Assembly (NCBI GenBank): GCA_905221605.1 | Contig: CAJNDS010002657.1 | Span: forward strand, 406,501-470,500 | Reading direction: 5' to 3' | From: Symbiodinium natans | Lineage: Eukaryota > Sar > Dinophyceae > Suessiales > Symbiodiniaceae | Length of the DNA: 64,000 nucleotides | In this document: positions 46,711 through 53,875 of the stretch, piece by piece | Layout: each line of letters begins with the position of its first letter | Numbering within the stretch: the stretch's first letter is position 1 | Notes under the pieces: model-generated | What the model was told of the DNA's origin: nothing | Databases searched by the model: none | What the model saw: only the letters and a program-made list of their open reading frames with translations | Made by a program: the position numbers and the translations under genes

Positions 46711-47736
46711 AGGGTTTGGGTCTTCCCTTCGGGGGGGGGCCATGTGCATGGGAAGGAAGGAAGAAGACAGGGGTTTGGGGTTCAGCGTTTAGGGAGTTTG
46801 GGGTCTAGAGTTCGCGTACTGTGGTTTTAAACAAAGTTGGAGTTGCCCTAAACCCTAAACCCTAAACCCTAAACCCTAAACCCAAAACCCTAAACCCTAA
46901 ACCCTAAACCCTAAACCCTAAACCCTAAACCCTAAACCCTAAACCCTAAACCTAAACCCTACACCCTAAACCCTAAACCCTGAACCCAAAACCCTTGCTT
47001 CACCAGCCTCCACAGCTCGGTCTGGAGTTGGCCTTGAGGATGTGCCGATGGAGCCGATGCAAGGCTCCTCCCAGGTGCTACCTTGGCGTTTCTGTTGAGG
47101 GGTTTAGGGGTTGGGGTTTGGGGTTTAGGGTTTAGGGTTTCGGGTTTGGGGTTTACGGTTTAGGGTTTGGGCTGTTGAGGGGTTTAGGGTGCTTCTTCCT
47201 GGAATGCCTCTTCTCAAAGGGTATTTATCAAGTGGCCCCAAGGTGAAGCTGGCAGCTTGGAACTTTGGGGTTGGGAGGGGATCGCCAGGGCCATGGAGAC
47301 CCGAGGACCAAATCTTTCAGCTCCCTAGAAATCACCCGTCTGAGTTTCGCCACTGGAGTGGTATTTCGGAAAGCAAGCTTTCCTTCTTCGCTGGGGTAAA
47401 AGGTTGCGGCCAAACCCCAGCAGCAGGTGGCATTAGAAGTTGCCATCGAAGTTCTTGCCGCCGGGTCTGACCCTATTTGTTGGCCATCTTGCGTCTGGTT
47501 TCGTGTGCAGTAGCTGCGAATCTTGAAGGTTTCAGGAAGATAGAACACCCTCAACATCCGAGATCTTCAAACCCAACAGCCCAACAGCCCATCTAGTCTC
47601 AGAGCCTGGATCCACAGCCGGAATCACCAAACTCTAAGCCGCCGAGCCCTGGCAGACTTCCACCTGCCCGGCTTGCGGCAACGTGTACGCGGACGACGCA
47701 GTCTTCTGCCGGAAGTGCGGCCGCAAGCGTGACGAG
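19036..47736 (+). CDS. Alveolin-like cortical cytoskeleton gene 1 (about 73 exons)
   Basis: Exons were traced by repeat similarity, by AG before and GT, GC or GA after each one, and by reading phase, which stays consistent at most joins (nearly always phase 0). The coding total is roughly 4.7 kb, about 1,500-1,600 residues, in 28.7 kb. The order is: [12 protein letters not shown]-terminus, linkers, VPVPMTQEE and [10 protein letters not shown] repeats, [13 protein letters not shown] tail, zinc ribbon. EIVEVP-like repeats rich in Val, Pro, Glu, Gln and Lys define alveolins, which form filaments under the alveolar sacs; the function is inferred from that. The start at 19036 ([13 protein letters not shown]) aligns with the paralogue at 54 kb. 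A stop after the zinc ribbon was not identified. The block could also be two or more adjacent genes: in-frame stops just beyond exons at 27701-27703 and 43093-43095 would end such genes if those donors are wrong. Block entries below give the exons. Confidence 0.7.
19884..20654 (+). CDS. Gene 1, linker exons 2-5
   Basis: Exons: 19884 to about 19948 ([18 protein letters not shown]), 20049-20079 ([10 protein letters not shown] in the phase that joins), 20305-20364 ([20 protein letters not shown]) and 20604-20654 ([17 protein letters not shown]). Each has a partner in gene 2 at 54899, 55226, 55356 and 57570, and the 31-, 60- and 51-nt lengths are the same in both genes. That conservation is the main evidence that these short segments are exons. 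Donors after exons 3, 4 and 5 are GC. The donor of exon 2 is uncertain; a GA donor would keep phase. Confidence 0.7.
21227..22350 (+). CDS. Gene 1, alveolin repeat exons 6-11
   Basis: Exons: 21227-21280 ([18 protein letters not shown]), 21386-21412 (VQVVQKVVE), 21560-21613 ([18 protein letters not shown]), 21885-21938 ([18 protein letters not shown]), 22106-22172 ([20 protein letters not shown] then QA and a split R) and 22271-22350 ([13 protein letters not shown] onward). Lengths 54, 27, 54, 54, 67 and 80 nt recur in gene 2. This is the clearest alveolin-type core: IVEIP/VVHVP valine-proline repeats with Glu and Gln. The donors are GC except GT after 22172. Exon 22271-22350 is uninterrupted here but split by an intron in gene 2. 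Confidence 0.8.
23078..23858 (+). CDS. Gene 1, 32-residue VPVPMTQEE repeat exons 12-15
   Basis: Exons: 23078-23320 (81 codons), 23450-23545 (32), 23624-23719 (32) and 23796 to about 23858. The protein unit is 32 residues, [14 protein letters not shown] followed by EIMTQTR...HVEQVVE. The single-unit exons are exactly one unit long, and the 81-codon exon is a 17-residue lead ([17 protein letters not shown]) plus two units. The last exon diverges ([20 protein letters not shown]) and its donor is uncertain. The 243-nt exon has an equal-length partner in gene 2 at 63001-63243. All donors are GC. Confidence 0.85.
24014..24220 (+). CDS. Gene 1, [11 protein letters not shown] exon
   Basis: This 69-codon, phase-0 exon is dominated by short repeats of MQMAP and GQQMAP, then [15 protein letters not shown] and TEGVLT, before a GT donor (gtcagt). 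A related QMAPATYA exon occurs at 38956. I read it as a flexible spacer between two repeat blocks. Gene 2 has no counterpart within the window. Confidence 0.65.
24477..28605 (+). CDS. Gene 1, alveolin repeat exons 17-28
   Basis: Exons: 24477-24530, 25539-25598, 25889-25951, 26093-26149, 26557-26598, 26902-26946, 27119-27217, 27638-27676, 27887-27907, 28076-28120, 28339-28386 and 28570-28605. All are phase 0 and 21-99 nt. Sample translations are [51 protein letters not shown] and [15 protein letters not shown]. The 99-nt exon ([20 protein letters not shown]) is Thr/Val-rich and unlike its neighbours. Several ends are ambiguous: after 24530 a GT lies one base later, and the 27676 end assumes a GA donor; without it the frame stops at 27701. 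Gene 2 lacks these exons at the corresponding place. Confidence 0.65.
26440..26525 (+). mobile_element. Intronic GGGGTACCC element, copy 1
   Basis: It shares ggggtaccc, gggggtccctt and aagggattctatttt, in that order, with the reverse complement of 39525-39610. Two dispersed copies in opposite orientation in different introns suggest a small non-autonomous element. Confidence 0.55.
28407..28442 (+). repeat. TTTAGGG array
   Basis: About five plant-type telomere-like heptamers inside an intron of gene 1. Confidence 0.9.
28796..34938 (+). CDS. Gene 1, EVPVQKQ repeat exons 29-48
   Basis: Exons: 28796-28849, 28970-29065, 29386-29448, 29640-29672, 30100-30162, 30599-30663, 31088-31118, 31235-31299, 31446-31476, 31600-31658, 31811-31844, 32409-32450, 32739-32776, 32873-32924, 33190-33228, 33878-33952, 34130-34198, 34518-34553, 34711-34746 and 34891-34938. 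The module is [20 protein letters not shown], a split R, then [10 protein letters not shown]. The 65+31-nt exon pairs sum to 96 nt, as does the uninterrupted 28970-29065. After QYE/EYE the only sensible donor is GA (gaggac), and the next exon starts GAC, GAA or GAG. This block gives the strongest match to the alveolin EKIVEVPQ theme. Confidence 0.75.
29476..29530 (-). repeat. CCCTAAA array
   Basis: Eight uninterrupted heptamers, in the opposite orientation to the array at 28407, in the intron after 29448. Confidence 0.95.
33055..33170. mobile_element. Intronic hairpin element with 15-bp terminal inverted repeats
   Basis: AACTTGGTAGCCCAG at 33055-33069 is the exact reverse complement of 33156-33170. 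An inner GGTACCCTTTT pairs with AAAAAGGGTACC. The element ends 20 bp before the exon at 33190. It resembles a MITE or introner; its mobility is inferred. Confidence 0.75.
35566..38535 (+). CDS. Gene 1, tail exons 49-61 ([13 protein letters not shown] units)
   Basis: Three transitional exons, 35566-35592 (EHPTQTVQQ), 36124-36168 ([15 protein letters not shown]) and 36627-36659 ([11 protein letters not shown]), lead to a run of near-identical exons: 37302-37334, 37424-37468, 37627-37671, 37760-37807, 37877-37921, 38010-38051, 38115-38159, 38249-38290, 38354-38398 and 38488-38535. Each encodes [15 protein letters not shown] or [14 protein letters not shown] and is followed by GC(C/A/T)GG, read as a GC donor. 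Reading through would hit a TGA a few codons later, which supports splicing. The exons at 37558 ([11 protein letters not shown]) and 37424 show how copies decay or vary. Confidence 0.7.
36000..36102 (-). repeat. CCCTAAA array, imperfect
   Basis: About fourteen heptamers with ccctaaacccc and ccaagc variants, in an intron of gene 1. Confidence 0.85.
36766..36865. mobile_element. Intronic hairpin related to 58451-58525
   Basis: The left arm (gttccccctgaagcgaacag, then tccttagtggggat) pairs imperfectly with the right arm (atccctatgaagggctgtta, then ggatgagggggaac). Partial relatives lie at 33490-33570 and 33640-33685. Confidence 0.65.
37424..38400. repeat. ~239-bp tandem array of exon-intron-exon-intron units
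   Basis: About four copies of a unit that holds one 45-nt exon, an intron, one 42-48-nt exon and another intron. The last two copies (from 37868 and 38102 to 38341) are almost identical; the offset between matching bases at 38102 and 38341 is 239. Confidence 0.9.
38681..38766. repeat. (ATGT)n microsatellite
   Basis: About 21 tetramer copies in an intron. Confidence 0.95.
38956..43038 (+). CDS. Gene 1, tail exons 62-69
   Basis: Exons: 38956-39039 ([20 protein letters not shown]), about 40539-40582 ([14 protein letters not shown]), 40658-40729 ([18 protein letters not shown]), about 41255-41287, 41371-41454 ([20 protein letters not shown]), 42135-42185, from 42281 and 42989-43038 ([16 protein letters not shown]). 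The last has a canonical donor (gtaaag) in phase 1 that joins correctly to 44650. The copy at 42135 has cgg where the acceptor cag should be, and the copy at 42281 breaks off after VPAQPRGT, so both may be dead exons. Introns here carry microsatellites and hairpins. Confidence 0.6.
39525..39610 (-). mobile_element. Intronic GGGGTACCC element, copy 2
   Basis: Reverse-oriented relative of 26440-26525, with aggggtacccc and aaaagggtacccct near its ends. Confidence 0.55.
39863..39935 (+). repeat. TTTAGGG array
   Basis: About ten heptamers with one gttctagg interruption, in the 1.5-kb intron between the exons at 38956 and 40539. A further array lies at 39057-39093, and one in the other orientation at 39205-39255. 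Confidence 0.92.
40050..40150. mobile_element. Intronic hairpin element with 15-bp inverted repeats
   Basis: AGAGCCCAATACCCC at 40050-40064 is the exact reverse complement of 40136-40150. aaggaatat (40073-40081) pairs with atattcctt (40121-40129). Confidence 0.75.
41597..41828. repeat. (TATGTG)n and related microsatellite
   Basis: Hexamers tatgtg, then tgcgtgta, tatgta and a short tc run, in the intron after 41454. Confidence 0.92.
42434..42515 (-). other. tRNA-like sequence, probably a pseudogene
   Basis: On the minus strand there is an A-box-like GGGAGAGTTGGTAGC (near 42494-42508) and, at tRNA-like distance, a B-box-like GGTTCGAGGTCC (42439-42450). Between them a ctcatga loop could present CAT (Met). 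The T-stem does not pair, and CTTAGGT...ACCTAAG closes an alternative stem. I think it is a relic or SINE head rather than a working tRNA. Confidence 0.3.
42685..42725. repeat. (GA)n microsatellite
   Basis: About twenty GA dinucleotides. Confidence 0.95.
44650..47074 (+). CDS. Gene 1, exons 70-72
   Basis: Exons: 44650-44722 ([20 protein letters not shown] then DRLR), about 46301-46343 ([14 protein letters not shown]) and 47039-47074 ([14 protein letters not shown] donor). The phases agree: phase 1 into 44650 and phase 2 into 46301. No family is recognised. They continue the Gly/Ala/Pro/Met-rich tail. Further small exons may lie in the large introns between them. Confidence 0.55.
46663..46708. 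repeat. (GA)n microsatellite
   Basis: A second GA tract of similar length in a later intron. Confidence 0.95.
46846..46985 (-). repeat. CCCTAAA array, the longest in the window
   Basis: About nineteen nearly perfect heptamers in the intron before 47039. A TTTAGGG array of the opposite orientation lies in the same intron at 46376-46411. Confidence 0.95.
47656..47736 (+). CDS. Gene 1, zinc-ribbon exon
   Basis: This phase-0, 27-codon exon encodes [20 protein letters not shown] followed by CGRKRDE: two CxxC knuckles ten residues apart, the pattern of a small zinc ribbon. It is preceded by gcag and followed by a GC donor. I associate this kind of motif near protein C-termini with dinoflagellates, so it is a plausible end domain of gene 1. 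A following terminal exon was not found with confidence; a candidate is at 53554-53606. Confidence 0.7.
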
Positions 47737-48200
47737 GCCTGGGCTGATGTGGCGGCCTGGCATCCATCGGTGACTCACGGTCCCGAGTGCATTGGTGTCA
47801 CGCTCCCAAGCCCGGAAGCATCGGGTCTGATGCATGCGACTTGCGCTTCAACAGGTTTGGTAATGCTGTGGGGGCTCAACAAGAGTACTCGACAGGAATG
47901 TAGTCGCCAAAGTAGAAGTTCGCCGAGTTTCGAATTGCTTCTTTCGAAGCCTTGCTAGGATACGGGAATAGGTGGTCCAAGGTGTCGCCACAAAGCCGTG
48001 TGCAGGATTGAAACCTGTTTCGAGGCATGTGCAGCTACGTGCGTAAGCCGAGAATCTGCAGCCCCCAGCTCTGAGCTAAGCCCTCAAGCTCGCAACCCAT
48101 GAATATCAAACCCTCAGCCCCGACGCCAGAGCCCTAAACCTAAACCCTAGACCCTAAACCCGAAACCTCTCTTTCTATATATATTTAAACCCTATAGTCC

Positions 48201-48707
48201 TTCGTGGCTAAGGGTCATTTCTTCGTGGCTAAGGGTCATTTCTTCGTGGCTAAGGGTCATTTCTTCGTGGCTAAGGGTCATTTCTTCGTGGCTAAGGGCA
48301 ATTTTCTCGCTAAGGGCAATTTCTTGGTCGCTGAGGGCCATTTCCTGGGCGTTAAGGGTCATTTAAGGGTCATTTCTTCGTGGCCAAGGGTCATTTCTTC
48401 GTGGCTAAGGGTCATTTCCTTCGTGGCTAAGGGTAATTTCCTTCGTGGCGGAGGGTAATTTCTTCGTGGCTAAGGGTAATTTCTTCGTGGCTAAGGGTAA
48501 TTTCTTCGTGGCTAAGGGTAATTTCTTCGTGGCTAAGGGTAATTTCTTCGTGGCTAAGGGTAATTTCTTCGTGGCTAAGGGTAATTTCTTCGTGGCTAAG
48601 GGTAATTTCTTCGTGGCTAAGGGTAATTTCTTCGTGGCTAAGGGTAATTTCCGTTCGTGGCTAAGGGTAATTTCCTTCGTGGCTAAGGCTCATTCCTTCG
48701 TGGCTAA
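48201..48707. repeat. 21-bp minisatellite
   Basis: About 24 copies of ttcttcgtggctaagggtaat. The first ones carry gtcat instead of gtaat, and a degenerate patch lies at 48296-48370. Because the unit is seven codons long, one frame reads FFVAKGN repeatedly. Confidence 0.95.
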
Positions 48708-48709
48708 GG

Positions 48710-48855
48710 CCCCCCCCCCCCTCCCCCCCGCCCCTCCCACCCCACCCCCCCCCCACCCCCCCCCCCCCCACCCCCCCCACCCCCCCCCCACCCCCCCCCC
48801 ACCCCCCCCCACCCCCCACCCCCCCCCCCGCCACCCCCCCCCGCCACCCCCAACC
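48710..48855. repeat. C-only tract with scattered A and G
   Basis: About 145 bases, over 85 percent C on the plus strand, abutting the 21-bp minisatellite. Its complement has many G runs of four or more and so has quadruplex potential. Confidence 0.93.
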
Positions 48856-50929
48856 CTTTTTCTTGTAATGCTCATCTTTGTGTGATGCAATGCGGATTTT
48901 TAAGAACGAATCTGTTCTGTAGCCGTAGTCTTCGTTGAAAAGAAATATGGTTTCTTAATGTTATGGGATTCTCTGGGTGGGTGGGTGTTATATCCAAGCC
49001 GTAAATATAACACCACCATAAAATTGCTCGATCCGGAGCTGCTGAACCCTAAACCCTAAACCCTAAACCCCTCCCAGCCTTGCACTCTCCAGGCCTAAGC
49101 CCTCAGGGGGCGTTCGCGGGCCAGGGAGATGGCTCGAATGACTCCCTGAGCTGGCCCGCGCCGCTCTTGGAAGCTGGGGGGTTTAGGGGGGTTGAGGGTT
49201 TAGGGTTCAGGGTTCAGGGTTTGGGCTGTCTAGGGGGTTTAGGCTCAAAGTTCTGAATTCGAAGCCTGGTAGACTGGGTGCGTTTGGTTGTGAATGTTCA
49301 TTCTCGCGATTTTTTACTATCATCATGAAGTTTCGTTACTCGTAGTATTGCTGTCCATTATGGTTGTTCCTCTGGATTTGCCTTGCCGTTACAGGGCACG
49401 GTCCTTTGCACCTCAGCAAGTGCCATCTTGCGCTGTCGGACCGCCCTTGAGGCTCAAGGGCGCAGCACTATCATGGGTAGCTTCACCTACCTGTTGCCCC
49501 GTCGAAAACACATCCCTAAGCCCTAAACCCTCAACCCTAGACCCTAATCCCTAAATCCCTAAACCCTAAACCCTAAGATGCAGATTTGTAGGTTCCAACT
49601 CCCCGATGTCCGGGGGGGCCACGTAAGCGTGATAAGCCTGAAACCCTAAAGCGCCCCAAAACACTCCGGAAGCTGCCGATTGATGTGTAGGTTTAGGGTT
49701 TAGGGTGTAGGGTTTAGGGTTTGGCGTTTGGGGTTTGGGGTTTAGGGTTTAGGGTTTCTACACACTCAACCCAAACACTAGACCCCCAAAAACGGGCTCT
49801 TGGAGCTGTGGAAAGGAAGATCTCTAAGGCCTCTTGACGTTTATCGTTTCTTTTTCTAAGCTTTAGGGTTTAGGGTTTTAGCGTCTCTTGCATTCCCAGA
49901 ACTGCCAGGTGTTCCCTGAGAGAGGTGTTCTTGCACAACCGGCACACCTGAATTTCTTAGGTTCGGAGTGGGTTGTAGGTCTCACCTGTAAACCCGTGCG
50001 GCGCACGCACGGTGTCCAGTTGCGTACCTCAGAAGTGCGGGATTCTGAGATGCCACGCGGTCCTGCGAATCACCTGATGCCGATGCCAGCCAAAAGCTTA
50101 TCCTCGTCAGCAAAGGGCCCACCTCAAAACACTCCAATCTTAAACCCTAAACGCAAGAACTGCCTAAAGCGCCTCAATGCTCATCTCGCATGGCTGATTT
50201 AGGCGGGAGACGGTAGGGCTTCTCAAACCCACACCCTGTTGGAAACGCAGACCCTAGACCCAACCCATCCCAACCTTAAATTCGTAAATCGGCCGGCATG
50301 GGCTTTGATTTTCCATTGACCCGAGGAGGCAGGACTCTCACAATGTGCACCCCTGCTGCTGTTGGCAGCTTGGACAGGGAACCTCACAGGAGGTGCCGGC
50401 ACCTTCGTATGCCGCATGCCATCCCACACCAAAAACAGCAATGGCACAAAAAAAAGAAGGAAGGAGTCGGTGCCGGTGCCATCCAAACCCCCGAAACCCT
50501 ACTCCCACTGGCAGAGGAACCCCAAGTTTGCACAAAGCGATACAGATTCACTGTCCGACTTTTGTTTTGCGTTGGAACTGCGCATTGCGTCCCAGACTGG
50601 CCAAGCCTAGCAGCTCTTCTTGGAACCAGCGTGTCCTAGCAGTCCGGGGCGTGATCACTTCCTTCCGCAGGTCCTGGGCAGCCCATCTGATCCAGACTCC
50701 GCCACGCCGTGTAGCACGTAAACGCGTTGCATTTTGCAAAAGGGCGTTCTTCCAAATTCACCATGGGCTTTTATAGATACTTCCTTTGGTGGGACCCTTT
50801 CCGGATCACTCATGGACGAATGCGTCATCCTAGCCGCTATAGAGTCAGTTCTAGTAGTCCGTTCTTTTCATGATGTTACGGGTTACATAGAGCTACTTTG
50901 GGGCTAAGGTACATGGGGTATCTAAAGTT

Positions 50930-51196
50930 TTACTAACTACTACTAACTACCACTAACTACTACTAACTACTACTAGCTACTGCTAACTACTGCTAACTAC
51001 TACTAACTACTGCTAACTACTACTAACTACTACCTAGTACCAACGAGTACTAACGAGTACTAACGAGTACTAACGGCTACTAACGACTACTATCGACAAC
51101 TAACGACGACGACGACGACGACGACGACGACTACTACTACTACTACTACTACTGTCTCTGTCTCTGTCTCTGTCTCTGTCTCTGTCTCTGTCTCTG

Positions 51197-51232
<36 letters not shown>

Positions 51233-51239
51233 TCTCTTT
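50930..51239. repeat. Compound microsatellite
   Basis: Imperfect ctaacta units, then (ACG)n, (TAC)n and (TCTCTG)n, ending in a TC run. Confidence 0.93.
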
Positions 51240-52054
51240 CCCTGTTTGTTGAACAGGCTGAGAAAATGTGTGAAGTAATGTCGGATGTAAAATGTAAACC
51301 TAAGAAGATTCCTGTAACAAATGGTCATAGAACAGTAAGTTCTAACAAAGCAAATGTTCCCAAACTACAAGGATGTGACTGCAAATGAGATTTCATTGGG
51401 TTGTTTTTTCTCTGTGAAAGCCATTAGATCCAGCATGCTGTTTTCATTTGTTTCATTCACTCATTCATTCATTCATTCATATTCATAGATAGCGTCAGAA
51501 TATGCAAGTCAAACCTTGGCCAGTGAACACGGGAAAGGCATGAATAGCAGAACTGCCAGGGCTCCAAAGACCCCCCCCCCTTCATAACACCAATCGCATG
51601 TCTGTATTTCCTCTTTACTTGAAGAGCGTTGTTATCCTCAAGCTCAAAGGGGAGCTACGCTGAATTTGTAGAGCCCAACCTCTATCGCGAAAACCGCATA
51701 TGAAAGCCTCGGGTTCCTCGTTCTTTCATCGGACAGGCTTTCTTTCCTCAAAATGGAAAACGGGAACCCTCTCCATTTCCTCCAAGTGTTCATAGGAATG
51801 CCTTCCTCTACAGCTGAATACAGACACAAGAAACTGGACTGTAAAGACCTTTATTTTCCTCTACGTGCTCATCTGTCTGAAGCGCTTTCCCTCAATAGGA
51901 AACCTCTACTTTGCCTTCACAGGTGTACTTACTTACTGCTTCTGGCAAGTTGCTGCTTCACCTAGATTCCCTGAAGTTTGGGTCTGCTACCCATCTACAC
52001 CCCAACCCAGAACCAATTGAAATCCCCGAAGTCCCGGGGATCTGGGTTCAGGGT

Positions 52055-52116
52055 TTGGGTTTAGGGTTTAGGGTTTAGGGTTTAGGGTTTAGGGTTTAGG
52101 GTTTAGGGTTTAGGGA
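52055..52116 (+). repeat. TTTAGGG array
   Basis: About nine uninterrupted heptamers between the two genes. A CCCTAAA array lies 170 bp downstream (52275-52345). Confidence 0.95.
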
Positions 52117-53231
52117 AGAAAGCCACATACTCCGGGTCAGATGGCCGGGACGGATGGCCGACCACGGCTGCTGCGAAACTTGGGGTCGAGGGTTTAGGGT
52201 GTAGAGTCAACCATCGCAAGTCCTTCAAACCCCCAAAGCTCCAGACACCAACCAGCACCCTGAACCTTGAACCTTGAACCCTGAACCCTAAACCCTAAAC
52301 CCTAAACCCTAAACCCAAAACCCTAAACCCTGAACCCTAAACCCGAAAAAAGAGCCCAAACCCGTTCAGGCTTGTGGTGTGAGGGGCTTCGTGAGGGCTT
52401 CCGGGCTCAACCAGGAGCCCCAAAGAAGTCGACCGCAAACCTTGAAAAACAAGCCCCAAAACCTGAAAAGCCTGAAACCCTAAGCCCAACAACCCCAGAA
52501 GGAATCCTAGCTGAGAGTGGGAAGCTGTACTCCCCCAGCCGGTCCGAAACGCCGATGCTGCGATTCGTCCCAGATGCTAGAAGAGGGTTCGGGTTTTGGG
52601 TTCTTAAGATTAAGGTCTCTATGGGTTTTTGGGGTCCCAGTTCTGAACGGACATCTATGCTAGATAAATGTAGAGAAGCGTGCGCATGGTTTCCCGTGTC
52701 CATCTTAGGCCCTTCGCAGTCGTTAGGGTTTTCCATTGCAGGGGGTATCGCAGTGTCACCTCGTTTCTAAACCGATGCTGCTTAGACAGCGGTTCTTCAC
52801 GCACGTTGACTGTCTGGCTCGGGTGACATGCCCCCAGGGGAAGTTTCAGAATGGAAACCCCATCCCCACTAAACAGCCCCACCACGAAAAATTGAAAAGC
52901 ACTACTTGAAGTTTAGCGGGCAGCATGCAGGGCTCTAGAATCACCTCTACCATTTTGAAGTACAAGTTGCCCTGCTTATCAGCCGTTCAAAAGCCCAAAT
53001 CCTGACTCTTTGAACCCCTAAACCCTAAACCCTAAACCCCAAACCCTAAACTAAACCCTAGACCCTAAACCCTAAACCCCCACAACTCAAAGCATTAGGG
53101 AACTGCGACAGGAAGCCAATGCAGGAGCCTTTCAGCCTCGTGCGTACGGTAAACGACCCTGTTTTGCTATATTATCCAACCAGCCAAGCAAGAAAGTGAA
53201 GAAGGCATGATGCCTTTTCTGGTTCGGTCTA

Positions 53232-53375
53232 GAGTTAGGGTTTAGGGGGTTTAGGGGGTTTAGGGGGTTTAGGGGGTTTAGGGGGGGTTTAGGGGGGTTT
53301 AGGGGGGTTTAAGGGGTTTAGGGGGTTTAGGGGGTTTAGGGGGTTAAGGGGGTTTAGGGGGTTTAGGGGGTTTAG
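53232..53375 (+). repeat. TTTAGGGGG variant array
   Basis: About fifteen copies of a telomere-like unit lengthened to 9-10 bases (gggggttta), just upstream of gene 2. Confidence 0.92.
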
Positions 53376-53875
53376 GAGGATGCTGAATGAAGGTTTGTAG
53401 GGTTTTGGATGTAATGATCTCCGGGTTTCGCAGTTTGGGGTTTTGCTTCGGGGCCGTTCGGAGGGGGGAGATTGGGGCTTGAGGGTGTGACGCTGGGCTT
53501 CCACAAGTCCTGAAACTGCAACACCCACCCTCAGCCCTATTCCACCGGGCAAGTAGCGATGTTCAAAGACCTGGAGGACTTCTTTAAAATGAATGCATGG
53601 GTTTAGTACGTAGGTTCTTGGGACGGGTATCCCAGTGAGGAGCCATGTCTGATGACGTGTCAAATACCCGGAGCTCTAACGCTCAACCGGCAACCATTTC
53701 GAGAATCAAGCTATTTTTTGCGCGCCCGTCGCTCTCAGCCTGCTGCTACCTGAGATGTTGAGATTTCGGCGCTTGCTTGTCTGTTGCAGCCCTTAAGCTT
53801 TTAACCCTGTGTCACCCGTGACACGGAGTCTGCTACTCCAAGCTTTTTGCCCTTCAAGGATCCTTCGTCCCAGAC

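Larger units (their letters stand above)
47737..53875. other. Region between the two alveolin-like genes
   Basis: No gene is supported with confidence. It holds a 21-bp minisatellite, a C tract, tri- and hexanucleotide repeats and several telomere-like arrays. Faint exon-like candidates are 53108-53144 (EANAGAFQPRAYG, then gtaaac) and 53554-53606 (AMFKDLEDFFKMNAWV and a TAG stop), either of which could belong to the unresolved 3' end of gene 1. The rest, including 49.1-50.9 kb and 51.3-52.0 kb, shows nothing I can name. Confidence 0.4.

Noticed and set aside
46846-46985. True chromosome end
   Set aside because: Arrays are short, internal, in both orientations and flanked by coding exons on both sides.
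48204-48885. FFVAKGN-repeat open frames
   Set aside because: This follows from a 21-bp minisatellite; the frame continues into a poly-Pro reading of a C tract, which is not plausible as a protein.
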